Virus record (IMG/VR): IMGVR_UViG_3300005264_000091
Coordinates: 1-37,356 of that record
Reading direction: 5' to 3' (one strand)
Length of the DNA stretch: 37,356 bases
Origin: a virus
Shown: one piece after another, positions 29,650 to 36,767 of the stretch
Layout: each line of letters starts with the position of its first letter
How positions within the stretch are numbered: position 1 is the first letter of the stretch
Made by a program: the position numbers and the translations under genes
Notes under the pieces: model-generated
What the model was told of the DNA's origin: nothing
Databases searched by the model: none
Seen by the model: only the letters and a program-made list of their open reading frames with translations

Positions 29650-29731
29650 GGCTGCTCATCAGATCAGGATCGCCGCACCCTGATGACCGCGATCACCTTG
29701 CCAATGGCGGCAAAATGATCGCGGTTTCGCA
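29650..29731 (-). ncRNA. type II hammerhead ribozyme, copy B
   Basis: On the minus strand: TGC-GAAA, stem III CCGCGATCA...TGATCGCGG (9 bp perfect, capped by TTGCC/GGCAA), cleavage triplet GTC (C at 29685), stem I ATCAGG...CCTGAT (6 bp, 29684-29663), CTGATGA (29662-29656), then GCA pairing with TGC (stem II), then AGCC. Core bases are identical to copy A while every stem has a different sequence. Loop I has GGC, complementary to GCC after stem II. It begins directly after the stop codon at 29733. Confidence 0.9.
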
Positions 29732-29732
29732 T

Positions 29733-29954
29733 TTATGAAATCATCACGGCTTCACTAAAGGAGAGCAGTAGTGACTCGCCCATTGGATCAATACATAGTG
29801 TGCTGTCGGGTAGGTGAGAAAGTGCATCGCGTAGCTTGCCTACAGTGTCAACATCGTCTATTTCAACAGCGGGTGGTTCACGATGGTGCTGTGCGGCAAA
29901 ATATGCCTCTTTTGATGGATAGCTTTTATCCCAAACTGTTACGCCCATTGCCAT
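29733..29954 (-). CDS. small early protein, unknown
   Basis: This 73-aa protein starts ATG 29954 with AGGAGG 5 nt upstream. It reads MAMGVTVWDKSYPSKEAYFA, AQHHREPPAVEIDDVDTVGK, LRDALSHLPDSTLCIDPMGE and SLLLSFSEAVMIS. It is mixed alpha/beta, and unassigned. It is read just after the DUF3164 gene and its stop codon abuts hammerhead copy B. Confidence 0.72.
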   Translation of the reverse strand: MAMGVTVWDKSYPSKEAYFAAQHHREPPAVEIDDVDTVGKLRDALSHLPDSTLCIDPMGESLLLSFSEAVMIS

Positions 29955-29970
29955 TATTGCCTCCTGATTT

Positions 29971-30579
29971 TTAACCTAATGCAATCATTTGATAGCTGCC
30001 GTCTTCTTGCTGCTCATAAACCCGCACATAGGTCTTTGACCCTGTCACTTGCAAGCTTTCGCCTATGGCGGTCATGGCTCTTTTCCAGCGATCGTCAGCA
30101 ATTTCTAAGCGGCGCAAACTGAGAATACGCTTGGTGTCGACGCGGCCTTCCTTATCGACCTGAAAGGCATCGTTCACCAGCGCCATAATTTCAACAGCTG
30201 CTCCCTTGCTCCAACCGTGAATACATTCATCAATCAATGACTTGGCTACCTGTAGGCGTTCATCAAAAACAAGTTGGTCGTTAATGGCACGACATACCTT
30301 AAATTTTCCATCAAATGATGTGAGAGTGATGTTTCCTTTTGTACCGCCTAACTTGGCTCCAAATCGTTCAAAACTAAGTTCTGCAAAGGCTTCGATATCA
30401 CCCATCAATCCAAGTTTGAAATCATTGAGCAGGTTTGACATGCGCTTACTGTTAACAACGATCTCTCGCACAAGGCTGTCGCGGGTTCGATCAATCTCGC
30501 TAATGGTTTCGAGGGGGATAAGTCGTCCCACTCGGTCTTCCATGTAGCCTTCTGGTATTTGTTTTACTGTCGCTTCCAT
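29971..30579 (-). CDS. DUF3164 family protein
   Basis: This 202-aa protein starts ATG 30579 with AAAAGGAGA upstream. DUF3164 segments: IPEGYMEDRVGRLIPLETIS, EIDRTRDSLVREIVVNSKRM, FERFGAKLGGTKGNITLTSF and DGKFKVCRAINDQLVFDERL. The family is typical of Mu-like early operons, between transposition genes and gemA; its function is unknown. Helices at the N-terminus and a basic strand-rich centre suggest a nucleic-acid or protein-binding role. Confidence 0.87.
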   Translation of the reverse strand: MEATVKQIPEGYMEDRVGRLIPLETISEIDRTRDSLVREIVVNSKRMSNLLNDFKLGLMGDIEAFAELSFERFGAKLGGTKGNITLTSFDGKFKVCRAINDQLVFDERLQVAKSLIDECIHGWSKGAAVEIMALVNDAFQVDKEGRVDTKRILSLRRLEIADDRWKRAMTAIGESLQVTGSKTYVRVYEQQEDGSYQMIALG

Positions 30580-30607
30580 TGGGTTTTAATCTCCTTTTAA
30601 AAGTTGT

Positions 30608-30802
30608 TTAAACAGGTACTAAACGGCCAATGCCGTTAGTGATATTGATTGCGTGAGTGCGTTGCACCACTTTTACAATTCGGCTTTCGTAGTACTTTGG
30701 CAAGGCAACGTATTGATCAAAGGTGATGCCAAAAATTCGCGCCATGTTTGAGTTCACAAAGCGTTTCCCTAATAGTTCAAGGGTGTCATCGTTGATTCTC
30801 AT
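30608..30802 (-). CDS. 64-aa early protein
   Basis: ATG 30802 has GGAGG 5 nt upstream and overlaps the end of the regulator gene by 17 bp. The product reads MRINDDTLELLGKRFVNSNM, ARIFGITFDQYVALPKYYES, RIVKVVQRTHAINITNGIGR and LVPV. The first 40 residues could be a small helix-turn-helix (LGKRFVNSNMARIFGITFDQ). It belongs to the early operon; no specific function. Confidence 0.72.
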   Translation of the reverse strand: MRINDDTLELLGKRFVNSNMARIFGITFDQYVALPKYYESRIVKVVQRTHAINITNGIGRLVPV

Positions 30803-31118
30803 GCACGCCTCCGTTCTGTGAGCAAGATTTACACGCCTTATACTGCTGGACCCTCTGAGAGTTGGTGGCAGCAAAGGGGCGACGTTTTGTGTCAACACAC
30901 TTACCTAGTGGTATGGTTCCCATTATTGGACACTCAACGCTGGTACGGCCAAATACCTCTTCAACTCGCTGTAACACTGCCGATGGATCGCCAGCGTAGC
31001 TATTGCTTACGATTTGGCTGATAGTGCTGGCACTGTAGCCGAGTGCTCGTGACACAACGGCTTGACTGCTCTCGGCAATGGCCTTGCGTAATAGTTTTAG
31101 GCGGTCATCGTTACTCAT
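30786..31118 (-). CDS. XRE-type regulator with cysteine motif
   Basis: This 110-aa protein starts ATG 31118 (GGGGGC upstream); the longer frame to 31181 overlaps the neighbour and lacks a good start. Residues 1-50 are a lambda-repressor-like helix-turn-helix: LLRKAIAESSQAVVSRALGY, SASTISQIVSNSYAG. The C-terminal half has four cysteines (VECPIMG, GKCVDTK, YKACKSCSQ), a likely zinc site. It sits between two transposition-linked genes and is probably an early regulator. Confidence 0.8.
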   Translation of the reverse strand: MSNDDRLKLLRKAIAESSQAVVSRALGYSASTISQIVSNSYAGDPSAVLQRVEEVFGRTSVECPIMGTIPLGKCVDTKRRPFAATNSQRVQQYKACKSCSQNGGVHENQR

Positions 31119-31704
31119 GGGTGCCCCCTTTTGCGCTCCAGACGACCTCATTAGTGTTGGGATCGAAAATCTGTTGAACACGCTGAATTTGTGGTGGTTT
31201 TGGGCCTGTGTGTCTCATGAGGCGATAAGCTCCAGCTGCGCCACCTTTGCCGCCTGACATTTTTAAATACTTAGCTTTTGTGAGTGCTTGGCAGTATTTC
31301 TTGGCAGTGTTTTCCTTGATTTGACAATCTTCAGTGCTTGCTTTGATGGCGAGCTCTGTGGCGGTGAAGGCTTTGAGAATGCGCATGGTGCGCCACAGAT
31401 TAATATTGCCTTGCCCTTGGGTTACGTGAGTGCCGTCGGTGCGTACTCTTGGAGCATCAATGCCTACATCCTTAATCAAGGTGTAAAGTGTCAACGGCCG
31501 ACCAGGAGCTTCACGCTTGCCCACCATCTTTAAATATCCAGCATTAGTTAACCCTGTCATGTAATCCCGAACCGACTCAGGCTTTAAGCTGGTGTGGACC
31601 CTAACGTCAGTAACGGTGAATTCAGTACGCAGTGCTCGTATCACTTTCCAAACGGCATTGCGGCTATCAATACCGTTGAGCTTATCTAGTGGTTTACGTG
31701 CCAT
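31111..31704 (-). CDS. double winged-helix DNA-binding protein
   Basis: This 197-aa protein starts ATG 31704, overlapping the ATPase stop (TAATG) with GGAGG upstream. Two similar halves are seen: NAVWKVIRALRTEFTVTDVR with GLTNAGYLKMVGKREAPGRP, and LWRTMRILKAFTATELAIKA with ALTKAKYLKMSGGKGGAAGA. Each is a winged helix ending in a YLKM wing, so an internal duplication is clear. It lies directly after the transposition ATPase, so a role in replicative transposition or target control is likely. Confidence 0.82.
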   Translation of the reverse strand: MARKPLDKLNGIDSRNAVWKVIRALRTEFTVTDVRVHTSLKPESVRDYMTGLTNAGYLKMVGKREAPGRPLTLYTLIKDVGIDAPRVRTDGTHVTQGQGNINLWRTMRILKAFTATELAIKASTEDCQIKENTAKKYCQALTKAKYLKMSGGKGGAAGAYRLMRHTGPKPPQIQRVQQIFDPNTNEVVWSAKGGTHE

Positions 31705-32438
31705 TACAGCCTCCGTGCTGGCGCGCTGCCAGTGTAGAGTGGACGTGTACCCCAATCTTCAAGGGTGATTTCGTCGTAGCCCATGTTGACGGCCTCGGTG
31801 CGAATTTGCTCGATGTTGACGCAAATACGGCGAACAGATCCATCAGATGCTTTGTAGACTTTTTCGAGCAAGTTGCTCTCGATTTCAATCTCTGGGCAGT
31901 AGAGTTTTGCTAGGGATAAGCAGTCTTTAAAGTCGGCTGGCTGTGCTGGAACCCAGTCGAGTATGCGACTATGGAAACGCTCCCAGCGTTCTAGTTTTTT
32001 TGGTAGCCGTTCTTCGCCGATGAGCAGTATGGCTGCGCCTGATCCTTCGTGTAGATCGCGGATAATCTCGACCACTTTCTTTTCAGCGAGATAGTCCATT
32101 TCATCGACAATGAGTGGACGCTCAGAGCAGGCAAGTTGCTCGCAGATTTGATCGGTCATCCCGTAGATTGTGCCTGTATCTGGCAAACCCATCTCTTTGA
32201 GTATGGCCTGCAGAACAGCTTTGCGGCTCCACGTGCTTTTGCACTCTATGTAGTAGGCTCCTGTTTTATTGGCGGTGTAGGCTGCAGCGGTACTCTTGCC
32301 GAACCCTGCGGGGCCGTACATGCAAACCATGCCGGGTAAGTGGGCTGGGCGTTTCATTGCGGCCTCGAGTGCGCTGTGGCACAGTGCCACGTTTGCAAGG
32401 GCTGCGACGGTGTTGCTTGATTGGGCATTAACTGTCAT
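31704..32438 (-). CDS. transposition ATPase (MuB/TniB-like AAA+)
   Basis: This 244-aa protein starts ATG 32438 (GAGGAAACAGT upstream). Walker A is GPAGFGKST (42-50), Walker B PLIVDEMD (108-115), sensor-like ILLIGEERLPKKLERWERFH follows. It is an AAA+ ATPase of the type that pairs with DDE transposases and delivers target DNA. MuB is 312 aa and has an N-terminal helix-turn-helix domain that is missing here, so this resembles the TniB/ExeA-like short form. It follows the transposase gene by 72 bp. Confidence 0.9.
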   Translation of the reverse strand: MTVNAQSSNTVAALANVALCHSALEAAMKRPAHLPGMVCMYGPAGFGKSTAAAYTANKTGAYYIECKSTWSRKAVLQAILKEMGLPDTGTIYGMTDQICEQLACSERPLIVDEMDYLAEKKVVEIIRDLHEGSGAAILLIGEERLPKKLERWERFHSRILDWVPAQPADFKDCLSLAKLYCPEIEIESNLLEKVYKASDGSVRRICVNIEQIRTEAVNMGYDEITLEDWGTRPLYTGSAPARRL

Positions 32439-32463
32439 ACTGTTTCCTCCTGTCATACAAAGG

Positions 32464-32506
32464 CTCATTCATTGAGCCGGTTTAAGCCACGTTACAGCGT
32501 GGCTTT
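32464..32506. other. two small hairpins between transposase and ATPase genes
   Basis: GGCTCA-TTCAT-TGAGCC (32462-32478 area) and AAGCCACG-TTACAG-CGTGGCTT with adjacent Ts on the plus strand lie in the 72-bp gap. They could process or stabilise the mRNA junction. On the minus strand the second hairpin lacks a T-run, so it is not a clear terminator for the early operon. Confidence 0.45.
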
Positions 32507-32510
32507 TTCT

Positions 32511-34598
32511 TTATTGGTTGATTGCCAAATCTGCTTCCATCTCTTTAAACGATTGCCAGATCGGTGTTCGCGGGAACGCTTTGTAAAACTTTTGCAGGTG
32601 AGTATCTATCTCGTGCCCTGCATGGTGTTGTGCATCGAGATCGCACCAGAGGCGGTACTTATCGCGGTTGTTGTGTGGGATCTCAATTTGTTCGGTTGTT
32701 TCCATCTCGGCTATGAGTTTCTCACGGGCTTCAACCACATCGGGCTGTGCGGTGATCGTAATAACTCCGTTGCGTTCTTCGTGTATCTCATCAAGCTTGT
32801 TCATCGCCCGTTTCTTGCGCCCCAAAAAGCGCAGTTCTCGGGCATATTCAACGGCAGACTCCTCAAACTTATCGGATTTGTTTTTTTCAAACGTTGCTCG
32901 GCAGATCAGCCTATCTTCCATGTCGCGCACCAAAACAAAACTTCCATCTTGAGGTTCGTATTCGATAAAAACCTGCTCACCGTGGTAAGGCTCAAGCTTA
33001 GAGCTGGAATAGGTGTTGCAAAAAAGGCGCACTTCGCATCGGTTGCATTTGACCTGCTGGCGTGGTCGAAAGAGGTCTGTCAGTTCTTTTGGCTCTACGG
33101 TTTCAGGCACCCAGCCTTGTGCTAGGTGCATGTTCCAGCATTCTTGCGGGGTCATGTGGCGTCTGTTTCCCCCAGCGTCGGTGATTTTTTCCAAACCGCT
33201 ATGTGGGGTGTTGTTGTAGCGCTCAACCGCCACCGCACAGAGGTCTAGAAACTGCGGCCAACTTGGGAGTAAATTACTGCTGCCGGGGTTCTTAATCTCC
33301 TTGAGGAGCAAGCGATCTGTCTTGTGGGCAATGCTGCCATCCATGTCCTTACCCATATAGGTTGGCAGTTGCTTGGCGGCGCGAATCCATAACGATTTTT
33401 GCATTCTTTCGACCATACCTCGGGCTTGGCTATTGCCGACAATGCCAGTTTTGTAAGTGATGCCAAGTCGGGCGTAGCGACCAAAGGCAGGGTGAGCATT
33501 CACTGCGGCCTTGTTACCGCTGCCTGGGTCGGTGTAAAAGATGGCTGGAATACCGCCGCAGGGCTTATCTTCGCTGGTACTGATAGCATGACGCAGAGCA
33601 TCTGCAACGGTTTCGGCAGATTCGGCTAAGCCGACAGACCAGCCAGTGACCATACGGGTTGCGCTGTCGATTACGGCACAGCATTCTGGTTTAAATGGGC
33701 GACCATGTACTGGGTGAGCCACTTTGGCTTTAAAGCTGTGGCCATCACATTCGACAACGTCAAGCGGCAGCAAATTTGAGGTATCGCGACGACGAAAGCC
33801 TTTGAGTGCTTTGATCTCTTTAGTGCTCATGCGGCCTTTGTGCTGATCGACATTGCTCATTTTTGCCAACAGCCTGTAGCACTGTGATTGGCTAGGCATT
33901 TTGATCTCTTTGGGGATGATCAGCTTCAGCTCATCTAATGCGTCTTGTACACTGGGTTTTTGTGGCTTTTGATAGCACTTTAAAAACCATGGAGCATAAG
34001 CGGGAACTTCACGCTTTCTGGTTTGTTTTGGGGCGAGCGCTGTGTTACCTAATGCGGCAAGTTCACGCCAGCGGTAGATAGTGCGGCGCGACAGCACGTT
34101 TTTACCTTTGCCGCCCGCGCTGCGAGCATTAGCGATAGGAACCAATGCTTGTATGTGTGGCGGTAATACGTCGTTCTCAGCTTGAGTGATAACTTGATCT
34201 ATTGCTTTATTTAGGCTGTGTGCTTGCGCTACAGAATCAATTAATTTCAAAATGACATAACGGGCGTTCATGGTGCTGCGCTGCCAGCCAGCTAAACGTG
34301 CTGAGTCTGGCAGATCGGCAATCTCTGCTGGTAAATTCGTATTAGTTGCTGCCGGTAGATTGCAGCTTGGTTCAGGTACTTCAGCGATAGCGGTATTGAG
34401 TAGGGAGTCTTGTGCTTGCGTTGGTAGGCTGCTGATATGGTATTCAAACGCTTTTGTGCCAACCTTTTTTCGGCTTTGCCACTCATCGCGTTTGGCCCGA
34501 CGCTTAACGCCACTTTCAGACGCTGGGGTTTTTGGCAGCTTCAGCTCTGCTAGATCCCCAGCTGTAAACCATTCTTTAATGTCTGTTTTAACACTCAT
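32511..34598 (-). CDS. MuA-type DDE transposase
   Basis: This is a 695-aa protein starting ATG 34598. Order of domains: N-terminal winged helix (IKEWFTAGDLAELKLPKTPA), end-binding helical domains (60-200, with LSRRTIYRWRELAALG), catalytic core and C-terminal domain with CNRCEVRLFCN. The catalytic triad is probably D285 (VVECDGHS), D357 (FYTDPGSGN) and E397 (ARGMVERMQ). It joins phage ends to target DNA for integration and replicative transposition. Its 5' UTR has hammerhead copy C. Confidence 0.95.
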   Translation of the reverse strand: MSVKTDIKEWFTAGDLAELKLPKTPASESGVKRRAKRDEWQSRKKVGTKAFEYHISSLPTQAQDSLLNTAIAEVPEPSCNLPAATNTNLPAEIADLPDSARLAGWQRSTMNARYVILKLIDSVAQAHSLNKAIDQVITQAENDVLPPHIQALVPIANARSAGGKGKNVLSRRTIYRWRELAALGNTALAPKQTRKREVPAYAPWFLKCYQKPQKPSVQDALDELKLIIPKEIKMPSQSQCYRLLAKMSNVDQHKGRMSTKEIKALKGFRRRDTSNLLPLDVVECDGHSFKAKVAHPVHGRPFKPECCAVIDSATRMVTGWSVGLAESAETVADALRHAISTSEDKPCGGIPAIFYTDPGSGNKAAVNAHPAFGRYARLGITYKTGIVGNSQARGMVERMQKSLWIRAAKQLPTYMGKDMDGSIAHKTDRLLLKEIKNPGSSNLLPSWPQFLDLCAVAVERYNNTPHSGLEKITDAGGNRRHMTPQECWNMHLAQGWVPETVEPKELTDLFRPRQQVKCNRCEVRLFCNTYSSSKLEPYHGEQVFIEYEPQDGSFVLVRDMEDRLICRATFEKNKSDKFEESAVEYARELRFLGRKKRAMNKLDEIHEERNGVITITAQPDVVEAREKLIAEMETTEQIEIPHNNRDKYRLWCDLDAQHHAGHEIDTHLQKFYKAFPRTPIWQSFKEMEADLAINQ

Positions 34599-34613
34599 AT
34601 CAACATCCTATTT

Positions 34614-34682
34614 GGCTACTCATCAGGCCAAAGCCGCCATGCTTTGACGACCGCCACCAGTGTGTACTGCTGTCGGTTTCGT
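34614..34682 (-). ncRNA. type II hammerhead ribozyme, copy C
   Basis: On the minus strand: AC-GAAA, stem III CCG...CGG with an inner imperfect hairpin CAGCAGT/ACTGGTG, cleavage triplet GTC (C at 34649), stem I GTCAAAGC-ATGGCG-GCTTTGGC (8 bp, one G-T wobble, 34648-34627), CTGATGA (34626-34620), then GT pairing with the AC before GAAA (stem II), then AGCC. Stem II is GC/GC in copy A and GT/AC here, a compensatory change. Loop I has GGC, complementary to GCC. Cleavage would fall 50 nt before the transposase ATG. Confidence 0.9.
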
Positions 34683-34751
34683 TTTTAAAAACTTCCTCAC
34701 TTTGTGCTACTCTGTGAAGGCTCAGAACACATTTCACACAAAGGAGAAAAA

Positions 34752-34985
34752 CTATGAATGACGAACAAGAACTGCTCGAAAACATCTTGACCGCTGAGGA
34801 ACGATCTTCGCTCCTCCTTCTTCTACGGTAAGCCCTGGGTTGTTCGCATCAACGCGGTGGGTGTAAGCTAAAAGCGCTTCTGCCTCAGTGAGAACCCACC
34901 GCGCCTCACTGATCCTTACCCCATCAAGCAGCTTCACAATTTCATGCGCTGTCGAGTATGCTTCTTTTGCAGTCATTTCTTTCAT
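34752..34985 (-). CDS. 77-aa early protein upstream of transposase
   Basis: ATG 34985 overlaps the preceding stop (ATGA) behind GGGGGGAG. The N-terminal 50 residues (MKEMTAKEAYSTAHEIVKLL, DGVRISEARWVLTEAEALLA) are a convincing helical domain. The last 18 (KIVPQRSRCFRAVLVRHS) look less natural and are antisense to a small rightward frame, so the gene may have been shortened or altered at its 3' end. No function is recognised. Confidence 0.65.
   Translation of the reverse strand: MKEMTAKEAYSTAHEIVKLLDGVRISEARWVLTEAEALLAYTHRVDANNPGLTVEEGGAKIVPQRSRCFRAVLVRHS
34754..34831 (+). CDS. 25-aa rightward peptide antisense to early gene (tentative)
   Basis: AAAGGAG with 7-nt spacing precedes ATG 34754, and the frame reads MNDEQELLENILTAEERSSL then LLLLR to TAA 34831. 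The ribosome site is one of the best in the area and the peptide is a charged amphipathic helix. An inverted repeat TGTGAA/TTCACA (about 34711-34738) precedes it. It overlaps the end of the 77-aa gene on the other strand. It could be a true small gene or the decayed start of a former rightward gene. Confidence 0.35.
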   Translation: MNDEQELLENILTAEERSSLLLLLR

Positions 34986-35458
34986 AACTCTCCCCCCTCA
35001 ATTACTGCCAATAGCGCCTTGCGCTTACGCTTTTGTGCTCGTGCCGCGCTCTCGGCTTCATCGTATTGTTGTATCTCCGCTCGCAGTGCATCAGGTGCTT
35101 GCAGGGCATAAATTCCAGCAGCATCGGCAAGTACACGTATAGGTGCTGTAGATCCGGTGGCATGACAAAGTGCCGGCAAAAATTCGGCAGGTAAGCGATG
35201 AGGGTGACTGTCAGCAACCCAGCTATTGATCATATGAATGCTGATCTCGGCTCCTGTGAGTAAGCTCAGTTCATCCGCGATGGTTTCACGACTCTTAGGA
35301 GCTTGCTTGATCGCCTGCTTTACCGCCGCTAACAACTTCACCGACACACACATTGTTCCTGGTGCATGTTCAATGCGCTCGCAGCGCTGCTGAGTCAGTA
35401 AATCGAACAAGCTCATTTGCTTGTCATTGATAACAGTTTTTTGTTTTCTATTTGTCAT
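34982..35458 (-). CDS. early DNA-binding-type protein
   Basis: This 158-aa protein starts ATG 35458. It has MSLFDLLTQQRCERIEHAPG, AVKQAIKQAPKSRETIADEL and LTGAEISIHMINSWVADSHP, a helix-turn-helix-like region, then LPAEFLPALCHATGSTAPIR and a basic tail RAQKRKRKALLAVIEGGEL. Proteins of this make-up occur between ner and transposase in Mu-like phages; the exact role is unknown. It overlaps the next gene by 4 bp. Confidence 0.78.
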   Translation of the reverse strand: MTNRKQKTVINDKQMSLFDLLTQQRCERIEHAPGTMCVSVKLLAAVKQAIKQAPKSRETIADELSLLTGAEISIHMINSWVADSHPHRLPAEFLPALCHATGSTAPIRVLADAAGIYALQAPDALRAEIQQYDEAESAARAQKRKRKALLAVIEGGEL

Positions 35459-35494
35459 TGCCTCACCCTAACTACCTTGGTAGTATTGCCAACA

Positions 35495-35692
35495 TCAGGC
35501 CGCGTACTGTTTAAATAATTTTTCTACTGGCACACCGAGCTTGCTTGCAATCGCGTTAGCAATTCGACGGCTTGACCAACGTCCGTGGATCACGCCATTT
35601 ACAGTGACAGGGCTAACCCTTAAAGCTATTGCGATTTCGATTTGAGACACGTCTTTTTCAACCATTAAGGCGCGTATTTTTCGTGGGGTCAT
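35495..35692 (-). CDS. Ner/Cro-like early regulator
   Basis: This 65-aa protein starts at ATG 35692, with GGAG 6 nt upstream; ATG 35704 has none. It is a single helix-turn-helix domain: MTPRKIRALMVEKDVSQIEI, AIALRVSPVTVNGVIHGRWS and a C-terminal ASKLGVPVEKLFKQY. Position, as first leftward gene opposite the repressor, is that of ner, which shuts down repressor and early promoters in Mu. Confidence 0.88.
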   Translation of the reverse strand: MTPRKIRALMVEKDVSQIEIAIALRVSPVTVNGVIHGRWSSRRIANAIASKLGVPVEKLFKQYAA

Positions 35693-35706
35693 TGGAGTCT
35701 CCATCT

Positions 35707-36063
35707 ATGATTGATGTTGTGCATTCTATCTCTGATATCATTAATTCAATCTTGGCAATTCTCGCGAGTATTATTGCTATTGCTCCTGTGGTAAAAAGGC
35801 GCTGGGATAAAGCCAAATCAAAAAAGATAGAAACAACCCCAAACGTCACTGCAAGCTGTCCAATTGGCAACAGTAAAGAATCAAGGTACGGCAGTTTTTT
35901 CATGTCTGACATGGGAGCTATTCTCCTTTTGTTTTCATTGGCTAACTTATTATTTATGCCTTTTTTCACAGCCAATAATGCAGACTTAACTCTAGGCAAT
36001 TTATGCAGCGTTGCCGTTGCATCTTGCGGAGTAATTGTTGGCTATATGGCGGTTAACAAATAA
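35707..36063 (+). CDS. small membrane protein divergent from ner
   Basis: This 118-aa protein starts ATG 35707 behind GGAG. Hydrophobic segments: ISDIINSILAILASIIAIAP, MGAILLLFSLANLLFMPFF and LCSVAVASCGVIVGYMAVNK, with a basic cytosolic loop (VVKRRWDKAKSKKIETTP). It is on the repressor strand, between repressor and ner, with only 14 bp between its ATG and that of ner. Its promoter must lie inside ner. Lysogenic expression and membrane location suggest a superinfection or immunity-linked role; this is inference. Confidence 0.72.
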   Translation: MIDVVHSISDIINSILAILASIIAIAPVVKRRWDKAKSKKIETTPNVTASCPIGNSKESRYGSFFMSDMGAILLLFSLANLLFMPFFTANNADLTLGNLCSVAVASCGVIVGYMAVNK

Positions 36064-36301
36064 GCCCACAACAGGGGTGTTTATACTGGCTCATAGGGCC
36101 TCCTTTTTTTACTTTTAAAGCCTAACTTCTTTTGTTTTGTGGGGTCAGAATTGCACATAATTATACGCATGTCAATATAAAGTTACGCGGTCAGTTTCTC
36201 TTTTTGCGCACGTTGTGCGAATAATCATAAACTGCCTATATTATCAACAGCTTACGTACAATCTGACCTTTTTGTGCTTGGTCAGATTCGAGGTCAGATT
36301 C
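36064..36301. promoter_or_regulatory. repressor/early control region with GGTCAGA boxes
   Basis: No gene is seen in these 238 bp. A GGTCAGATT-type box occurs five times: 36143-36151, 36189-36197, 36260-36268 (inverted), 36280-36288 and 36292-36300, probably operators for the repressor or Ner. A leftward promoter-like TTGACA and TATAAT pair lies near 36152-36176, and TTGCAC...AATATA on the plus strand near 36151-36178 may serve the repressor. An inverted repeat CGCAC-GTT-GTGCG is at 36206-36218. Which sequences act as promoters is uncertain. Confidence 0.6.
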
Positions 36302-36766
36302 ATGGACAGACAAACTGACGCATTTCCTTACAGAGTGAAGTCACTATTAAACGGACAGAGTGTTCGCAATTTTGCGCAGCAATGTGGGGTCTCTGAAGGC
36401 GCGTTAAGGAGATACCTGTCTGGTAGTAGCGAACCTGGCTTGTCGGCCATGAAAGGCATGGCAAGGGCAGCTAGCGTCAATATTGAATGGTTGGCCACTG
36501 GGGAAGGGCCAAAGCGTAAGAACGAGGGCAATAGCTACAACGTGAGTAATAGCAGTGGCGTTATTCAGTTTGATACGATTAATGGCGGTGTGAGCACAGG
36601 CAACGTTTCGGCTGGATCAGCCCAGGCAACCCCAAAGGATGACGGCATTGCAGTTGATGATGATTTTCTGGAGTTTATCGAACTGTTTCGCCAGTACGGA
36701 AACCCAGCAGTACTAAAGTCATTTAAGGATAAGCTATTAAAATTAAAAGAGATAAGCGAGGGGTAG
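36302..36766 (+). CDS. CI-type phage repressor
   Basis: This is a 154-aa protein starting ATG 36302 (GAGG 8 nt upstream; an earlier start at 36215 would read through the operator boxes). Residues 1-70 are a phage CI helix-turn-helix: FPYRVKSLLNGQSVRNFAQQ, CGVSEGALRRYLSGSSEPGL and NIEWLATGEGPKRKN. A linker with VSNSSGVIQFDTINGGVS follows, then an acidic helical tail (DDDFLEFIELFRQYGNPAVL). No LexA-like peptidase motif is present, so induction would not be by RecA-driven cleavage. Confidence 0.88.
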   Translation: MDRQTDAFPYRVKSLLNGQSVRNFAQQCGVSEGALRRYLSGSSEPGLSAMKGMARAASVNIEWLATGEGPKRKNEGNSYNVSNSSGVIQFDTINGGVSTGNVSAGSAQATPKDDGIAVDDDFLEFIELFRQYGNPAVLKSFKDKLLKLKEISEG

Positions 36767-36767
36767 T

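Noticed and set aside
30786-31181. Longer versions of several early genes (for example starts at 31181, 31755, 32468, 30898)
   Set aside because: They overlap upstream genes and lack ribosome sites; internal ATGs with GGAG-type sites 5-9 nt upstream were chosen.
32421-33125. 234-codon open frame on the plus strand
   Set aside because: It is antisense to the transposase, whose DDE motifs and domains are clear; the plus-strand product has no recognisable features or ribosome site.
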